Below, in pieces: positions 58,150-64,000 of a DNA stretch of 64,000 nucleotides. The DNA is from Thelephora terrestris (Eukaryota; Basidiomycota; Agaricomycetes; Thelephorales; Thelephoraceae), in assembly GCA_015956445.1 (NCBI GenBank), contig WIUZ02000006.1, positions 1 through 64,000 of the forward strand, given 5' to 3'. Made by a program: the position numbers and the translations under genes. The first letter of the stretch is position 1. Each line of letters begins with the position of its first letter. The notes under the pieces were generated by a model. The model was not told the DNA's origin, did not search any database, and saw only the letters and a program-made list of their open reading frames with translations.

Positions 58150-59598
58150 ATGACAGACGTATACATCAAATCCTTCACTCACCTGAAAGACAGACGTAAA
58201 GCCGACAATGCCCTACGATTGCTTCAGAAGGTCGCTTCGTTAGTGAAACCCATCATGAGGAAGAGAGGATGGGTCTTACCCGTACTGTCAGAGTTCTTCC
58301 CTGATAACCCGAACCTGGTTGGTGAGTCACTGTGTGTGATATTCTCTCCCGTGGTTGTCGGGGTACTAACCTGTCCGGTAAACCGAAACGACTCTCGGTG
58401 TTGTAGGTCTCAGTGGGTATCCGGCTCCGTTTCGCTGAGCGCTCGCGCTTCAGAGGCTTGGAGGGTCTATTGTCTGACCATAGTCGTGTTTTCTCCTCAG
58501 ATATAAATATGGGCCAGACGATCCTCTTAAGGCTACGGCCTCACTTCGACCCTGATGCTTTCTTCCCCGAGGAGGACATCGTGCACACTATGCTTCACGA
58601 GGTGAGCATACATCCTTTAGCCATCGTTTACCCCGGCCGCTCCTAACACGTGTCACGCTTCTTCCATTCCAGTTGACCCACAACGTGCATGGTCCCCATG
58701 ACGATTCATTCTACAAATACCTCGCCGGTCTCGAATCCGAGTACGAAGGTCTGAAGAGATCAGGTTACTCTGGGGAAGGATTCTACTCGCGCGGAACCAG
58801 GCTCGGGGTCGGCTCATCGCACAATCTCCCTCCTCACCTGGCAAGACTCAAGGCTTTAGAAGCGGCAGAGAAGAGGAGAAACAGGAGCTCCGGCGGTGGG
58901 AGACGGTTGGGAGGTGGGGGCACTGGCAAGGTCGGTACTTTCGGTGGAAGGACGCAGCTCACCCCAAGGGAGCTGGCGCTAAAGGTAAGGGTTCTTTTGG
59001 ATCCCCAGCTCCTCCGTTCTCTCGATCATCACTGGATAAGTTCTAATCGGACTCACTGGTTATTTTTTCGCTGTTACCCGTATTCGGCGGATCCTTCCAG
59101 GCTGCTGAACGGAGGAAACGAGACAACACCGCCTGCGCATCTGGGGCTGATGCCCAAAGGGAAGCTGAGAAAGCCGCAAAAGAAAGTGTCCAAAGCAACG
59201 CCACCGACCTAACCCTAGATCTCAGTGATGAGGAAATCCAAATAATCGAAAAAACAAGTGCCGCCAGCGCAGGTCCAAGCCGTCTCACGCCCTCTTCGAG
59301 GCTGGAACCCACAGCCCAAACCTCAAATTGGAATTCTAGGCCCGTCGATGTACCGCGACCCTCGACTCCCAACTCTCAAATAACCGCAGGCCCCGTTCGA
59401 CCGGATCCGATGGCACCGCCGTGGACGTGCGAAACCTGTACGTTAATCAATCAGCCCTTGGCCCTCGCCTGCGACGCTTGTCTTTCCCCTCCACCGCGTG
59501 ACCAAACGGGCGGTTGGGTATGCCTCGATTGTGGTGCCGAGACGCAACACGAATTTTGGATGTGTAGCCTGTGTGGTGGTATCAGGACCGAGAGCTAA
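58150..59598 (+). CDS. WSS1-type DNA-dependent metalloprotease (WLM domain)
   Basis: Five exons (58150-58321, 58407-58412, 58501-58601, 58673-58984, 59101-59598) sum to 363 codons. The WLM domain occupies the N-terminal 170 residues: VLPVLSEFFPDNPNLVGLN, then LRLRPHFDP, and the zinc protease motif HELTHNVHGPHD (HExxHxxGxxH/D). The conserved GLN is supplied by a 6-base exon. A charged, disordered middle and a SUMO-interacting-like IQII follow, then one RanBP2-type zinc finger (WTCETCTLINQPLALACDAC) and a second C-x2-C pair near the end. Wss1/SPRTN-type proteases remove DNA-protein crosslinks in the nucleus. Fungal WSS1 proteins usually have this domain order. Confidence 0.9.
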
Positions 59599-60041
59599 TA
59601 ACTGATCGACATTTGATTATCCCCTGTCCAGAGCCCATCACTTGGGGGCTGTCCCACGAGTATTCGGCTTTGCTCTGAGTTGCTCTAATCTCACAACCAT
59701 TTGTCACTTGATTTGACTTCCAGATTTACGAGCCCCTTAACATGTCTTAGTCACACAATTCAATCCTAGGTTTTCCATGAGAGCATCCACCGGGATATCT
59801 GGAATTTCCAGGTGTCTGATCGATGGCACTTGGAATTGTACTGATCGTCGAGGCAGTTCAACCTACAAGTTTTCCCATGTTCCCGACCAGACGAAGATGG
59901 AATTCTGTCCTGATTTAGGGCACAAGGGCAAACGGAGCAGGTAGGTTTGACGGTCTTAACCGAGTGACCACAGGTGGCAGAAACATTAACATTAATAATA
60001 GCTAAGCTGTGTATGCATCTCCAGAGTAGGATCAGCGAGGA
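59599..60041. other. Convergent 3' region between WSS1 and mS45
   Basis: The two genes end facing each other 440 bases apart. No gene is visible between them. Confidence 0.5.
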
Positions 60042-61516
60042 TTACGAGGGTTGAACTTTCTTCTTCTGTCTAACAGTTCTCCTCCGAGCACTCTCTTTCT
60101 CTCGCACCATATGCTCCTTCACGTCGATAAACTTACCACCAACGTCGACGAACTGGATCTTGGGGCGTCCGGGGGTTTTTCCAGAGGGCAATAACTGAAC
60201 CTTTGGCGGGTTACCCTTATGTCGGCCAAGGATTTTGGGGTCAGATTTCGCGTCCTCAGCTGCTTGGACGTGCTTTTCAGCCGTCTCACGAGCCTGTTGG
60301 AGAATGCCTGGCATAACAGGGTCCTGATAGGTCATGAGTTGCGGACTTGGGTCAGGAAAGAGGCCACCACTCACAACTCCTTCAGCCACAGGTTCCCAGA
60401 ACGTCCGGACGTAACGTTCCCGGAGCTGTCCTCTGAGATCATCTTGATCCTGTCGATCGGCTTCGACGGCAGCTTCACCCAACTCCTGGGCCGCGGAGAG
60501 GGATAGTGTATTTTGTACACCTAGTACTGACTCCATCCCATTATTTAATTCTGTTTGAAGCTCTTTCCCCTAAGGTAGACAGAGTGAGGTCAGCATTTTC
60601 AAAGGCTATGGCCAAGGTCATCAAAGAGAGGGATCAGATGGGGTTGAAAGATATCACCAATGACGGAACGATGTAAGGCGTTACCGTCGGTCTTGCGATT
60701 CGCGAATGATGATATGTTCTCGTCATACGAGAGAGGTGCAGGAATTGATGCTCACCTCCTGTACAAAATATCAAGCAATAAAATAAAAACTGTGAGATCG
60801 TATTTGCGTGGACACAAGATGGGGTTTCACCTGGGGTGAGCGGAATTAGCAAGGTGTCGAAAAAGAGTCAAAAAAGGGCAGTATGATCAGCACATGTATA
60901 AAAATTTTAACCATATGGGAGTCTTAAAGACTAATCGGATATACTCATCACTTGGGCGAACGGAGAAGAGTCCGTGCAAATAAGAAAGGAAAGGCAAATT
61001 CTCACCTTCTTCCACGCCGCCTCCAAGCCTTTCAGCCGGAGGATCGCGTCGACGCGTTTTATGCTGATACCATGCTGGGCAGCCAATGCACGGACATTAT
61101 TCACCTCAGGGTCGAGCATAAATTGATTGAAGATAAGCTGTCGCCGTGCGTCGGAGAGGGGTGTGGGGGGTTTAAAGGAGGGGTTCAACGGAAACGGCTT
61201 CGGTGACCGGCGTTAGCTAGCATGAAGCACACCCACAACAGACATGTTGACGAACCACGGCGCCCCCCAACCAATTCCGACGATCTGAACGTTTGTACTG
61301 TCTGCCTGTAGTTGCCAACCACTGCTCGTACGATGGGTCCTCCCGCGCATCCCGACCTTTGGACCCGCGTTCAGGCTGGGATTCTGCGTCTTCCTGAGTG
61401 GCAGCCTCCCCGGTTGAGGAGAAGTCAAGTTGCTTCCTCGCTGGTGATACAGAGAGCCATCGCTGTGTAAGGCCAGGGTAGCGGTGCCGGAAAACGCGAG
61501 GGATAGAAGACAACAT
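60042..61516 (-). CDS. Mitochondrial small-ribosomal-subunit protein mS45 (Bot1-like)
   Basis: Three exons (61516-61259, 61197-61006, 60569-60042) sum to 326 codons. The start at 61516 gives a basic presequence (MLSSIPRVFRHRYPG); the in-frame TTG 36 bases upstream is not a start. The family core is PTPLSDARRQLIFNQFMLDP followed by NNVRALAAQHGISIKRVDAI and LRLKGLEAAWKK. The rest is a helical, charged region (WEPVAEGV, MTYQDPVMP) and a basic tail. This is the Bot1p/eukaryotic mitochondrial regulator family (PF12298), now known as mS45, needed for mitochondrial translation. The second intron is 436 bases, far longer than the others. Confidence 0.88.
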
Positions 61517-61876
61517 CCTGCCAGCAATTTTTTGGAAAAGAGGAAGCGGCAAGTGATTTAGGGCAGTTGACGATCAACTCGCTTCTCCTGACCCGCCGCT
61601 TCGGCCAACTAAGCCTCAGTTCTGAACGTTCGCTGCAGAATTGAAGTACAGCCTCGCCCGGTAACCGATAACCCAGCCCTTAACCCATCGAAAGCAGTGG
61701 TCAAGTAATGCGGTCAATAATCACATCTATTTCGCTGGGCCAACGAACACAGCTCAAGTCGATCAAAAGAATAAAACATGAAAAGGCATGAAACATACGG
61801 TTTACACATGGAATGTAAGTCCCGCCCTCTGCAACTTACCGGGTATGTTTAGTGTAAGTCAAACAAAGTGCCAACC
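61517..61876. other. Upstream region of mS45 gene
   Basis: 360 bases between the mS45 start and the stop of the orphan copy B gene, both on the minus strand. No gene or strong motif is seen. Confidence 0.5.
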
Positions 61877-62858
61877 TTAGAGGATCTTGTCGATGTGTAT
61901 GACGGGTGACCAAGATCCTTTGGAAACCTTCTCAAGTGCAGTGATCGTCATGTTCTCGAAACGCATGAACCCCTCCCCAAGACGCCACTTTCCTCCGACT
62001 CTGTCGTCGAACGGGAACAGCTGCCTGGCATTAGTGCATCTGCGCGAACGAGCATATTAGCGACCCACGTCACTGTTATTCTTGAGGTCTTCGATGTGCC
62101 ATAAGACACGCTTCGCGACTTCCTGCGCGAGCTTGCTTTTGGTCACCGGTTCTGCTTCCGCCTTGTAATTCTTGGTGGAGACCTATCCGGTACTTGTTAG
62201 CCATCGAGCGACCCTCCTCGGCTTTTGACCCCTTCGTGTACCTGCATTGACCTTGCCTTTGACTTCTTGACTTTATCCTTTCCTCCTCTGTCCGCCAACT
62301 TCTTCAGTTCTTTTTCCACGTCGGTGCTGGAGGGATATCCAAGTAGCTTGAAGCAGAAATGAGTTGGTCGGAGCGGGCGATCATGCAGGGAACCTACGTG
62401 TATTCTGATGGACATCCCTCTAGTATCCGTACCAAGTGGGAAAGTATCTCTGTCGTCGATCCCTTCGAAGTTCCCGCGGAAAGCATCTAGCAGTCTCACT
62501 CCGGGAGACAGCCTTGTGGAGAAAAGAATGGGCAGATGCTTTTCCCAGCTGTTCTGAGTGTTGCCACAGTTGTAAGGCTTTTGTGGTACCTCCTCTGTGG
62601 CCCATGTGTATACCCTGCCATCGGAAAACTTGAATATTATTTCAGTAGGAGTATAACAAGCGTGGAGGAATCGGAACTTACAGCGACCCAAATGTTACCC
62701 AGGGCAGGATGGAAGGTAAAAAAACCGGCGGGGGCGTAGTAGTGTTGTGTATGGCTAGTAAAGGTGCTTGAAGAAGTGGCTAGTAACTGTCTCTGCGGGC
62801 TGGGGTCGCTTTGGAAGAAAAAATGGCCTCCACGAGGGGCGGTAGGTTGGGGATACAT
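61877..62858 (-). CDS. Agaricomycete orphan-family protein, copy B
   Basis: Five exons (62858-62682, 62628-62398, 62346-62242, 62182-62069, 62020-61877) join in phase 0 to give 256 residues. It shares the layout of copy A: a disordered N terminus, LLDAFRGNFEGIDDRD (like AIAEEFTGLDDRDE), a GYPSSTD segment, a helix SKLAQEVAKRVLWHIEDL and the C-terminal strand FENMTITALEKVSKGSW. The N-terminal YTWATEEVPQKPYN part is specific to this copy. The second intron (51 bases) is stop-free and divisible by three. No function is known. A TATA-like element (GATATAAAT on the minus strand, about 62894-62903) lies 40 bases upstream of the ATG. Confidence 0.75.
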
Positions 62859-62893
62859 CTGTGCTGTGCCGAAGTGCCTCTGGAGGTTGAAGC

Positions 62894-62903
62894 ATTTATA
62901 TCC
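62894..62903 (-). promoter_or_regulatory. Putative TATA box of orphan gene copy B
   Basis: On the minus strand GATATAAAT lies about 40 bases upstream of the ATG at 62858, a spacing similar to that in copy A. Confidence 0.4.
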
Positions 62904-63850
62904 GTAAAAGAAACTCTAGAAATACGTATTTAACGGGTAGTACGAGGTCATTTGTGCTAATTTGGAGGGTGGAACGAAACCTAAGAGCACCGCGATCATT
63001 GTTACTTCCCGAAACCGGTCTCAAGGACATTACGTCCTACCTTGTAGATTTCTGAGTGCCGTCTTTTGGTTTACTGGTTCCTGTGAACACCGTGCATATG
63101 GAATTTTCAGTAAATGGAAACCCCAGTGTGCGCATTTCCAGGTCGAAGAGACATGATTTCGTGGGGGGATCAAAGTTTAAATTGCCTAGTAGTCCATTCC
63201 CCTTCCCGGGTGTCCAGAATCCACGAAACGGACCGGAGGGAGGGGGGGGGAACTACCTCCGTCAAGCCGAAGGATACGTTGCCGCTCCTGGCTGTGGGCC
63301 TGTGTCATTCGGGCGGGACCGTGCATAGTTGGTTTCTATGAACAGTCATAGATGAGATTTCTGGATGTAGGGGTGCACTTAGCAGATCCTCGGGTGCAAA
63401 CTGCCTATTTTGCGAACGAACCGATCCAGATAATGGGGTTGGACGTCGGCCAGTCAGGTTTTCCAAGAACACGAGGATATGTATGGCGCTGCAGCACTTC
63501 TGACAGGGTTGGGCGAATGGAACTGCGAAGAGTGGCTGAGGGGGGGGATCGGCAGGTGCCTAGCGTTGTCGTTTTCCGCGTACCCATAAGCGGAAAAAGA
63601 GGGAGAAAAGCAGATTCGGCGTTTCGTTTATATGATCAGAGCGCCAGTCGTCATACATATCGCCGTCGGATCTCCTGAAAGATACCTAAATGGCACTTAC
63701 ACCGTTCAGCAACTTCGCCCGATCTGAGAGATGGAATGGTCACTGAGCAGCACCACGGGTCTGCATGAGGTACAATACAACGGAGAGGAAGTAGGGATTG
63801 TCGCCATCTAACGGCATCCTTTGGAGGGTTGTCCGACATGTGACTGGTCC
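62904..63850. other. Intergenic, no supported gene
   Basis: Several overlapping plus-strand frames of 60-110 codons lack motifs. A G-run lies near 63240-63250. Nothing is supported. Confidence 0.45.
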
Positions 63851-64000
63851 ATGAGGCCTGAGGATTTTACCGAAGCCGAGGTAGCGCAAAGGCGCCGGAG
63901 GGACGAATCAATGGCAAGTCCTCCGCGAAGAGTTAGGCCAGCAATCACCGTGGTCACCGCTTTGATTCCAGTCAGCCCACAGGAGTTTCGCCGATCTGAG
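63851..64000 (+). CDS. Possible gene start, runs off right edge
   Basis: An ATG at 63851 opens a frame of 50 codons (MRPEDFTEAEVAQRRRRDES onward) that is still open at the window end. It is charged and has no known motif. It may be the first exon of a gene outside the window or chance. Confidence 0.2.
   Translation, partial: MRPEDFTEAEVAQRRRRDESMASPPRRVRPAITVVTALIPVSPQEFRRSE

Overview
This window is nuclear DNA from a basidiomycete fungus, almost certainly an Agaricomycete. The evidence is the gene style: many introns of about 45-70 bases with GT..AG ends, exons down to 6 bases, short intergenic spaces and genes on both strands. The families also fit: a CYP63-like P450, a DUF6698-like protein, an Agaricomycete-only orphan family present twice, and a Plavaka-type zinc-finger fragment. 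I see no prokaryotic, viral or organellar genes, no rRNA, no CRISPR and no convincing tRNA.

Layout. Positions 1-2600 are repeat- and transposon-like: a gene running off the left edge, a pyrimidine-rich stretch with a TATA box, an array of small hairpins sharing a GCAGT loop, a decamer repeat and a zinc-finger fragment. Positions 2662-5760 hold a DUF6698-like gene, followed by a 19-base minisatellite (about 6015-6348). Then come a GNAT acetyltransferase (7419-8603), a putative GT-A glycosyltransferase with an apparent one-base frameshift (10110-12021), a NIPSNAP protein (12165-13573), a Zn2Cys6 regulator (13831-17956), a forkhead regulator (18813-20295) and the rRNA-processing factor UTP13 (20491-23771). 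On the minus strand are a putative F-box gene (23883-25098) and aminodeoxychorismate lyase (25261-26101). An NBR1-type autophagy receptor follows (26641-29694).

The 60S GTPase LSG1 (30165-32555, minus) and a Chk2/Rad53-type FHA kinase (32654-34915, plus) are divergent, with start codons about 100 bases apart. After a 3-kb gene-poor stretch come the first orphan-family gene (37865-38757), S-formylglutathione hydrolase (39409-40569, minus), an APH-fold kinase (40867-41993) and the CTD phosphatase FCP1 (42017-45619). A LYR-motif protein (46695-47312, minus) and a 3-hydroxyacyl-CoA dehydrogenase (47421-48847) are divergent neighbours. The right part holds the P450 (49503-51823), a methyltransferase (53889-55844), a single-pass membrane protein (56379-57518), the WSS1-type protease (58150-59598), mitoribosomal protein mS45/Bot1 (60042-61516, minus) and the second orphan paralogue (61877-62858, minus).

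The genes do not form a biosynthetic cluster. Most are housekeeping: ribosome biogenesis (UTP13, LSG1), mitochondrial function (NIPSNAP, LYR protein, mS45), DNA-damage response (FHA kinase, WSS1), RNA polymerase II (FCP1), autophagy (NBR1) and one-carbon or folate metabolism (ADC lyase, formylglutathione hydrolase). The most unusual signals are the covarying hairpin array, the four internal microexons (6, 8, 13 and 15 bases) that each encode an essential motif, and the two orphan paralogues. Splice sites were read by eye from consensus and from frame plus family continuity; single-base errors are possible.
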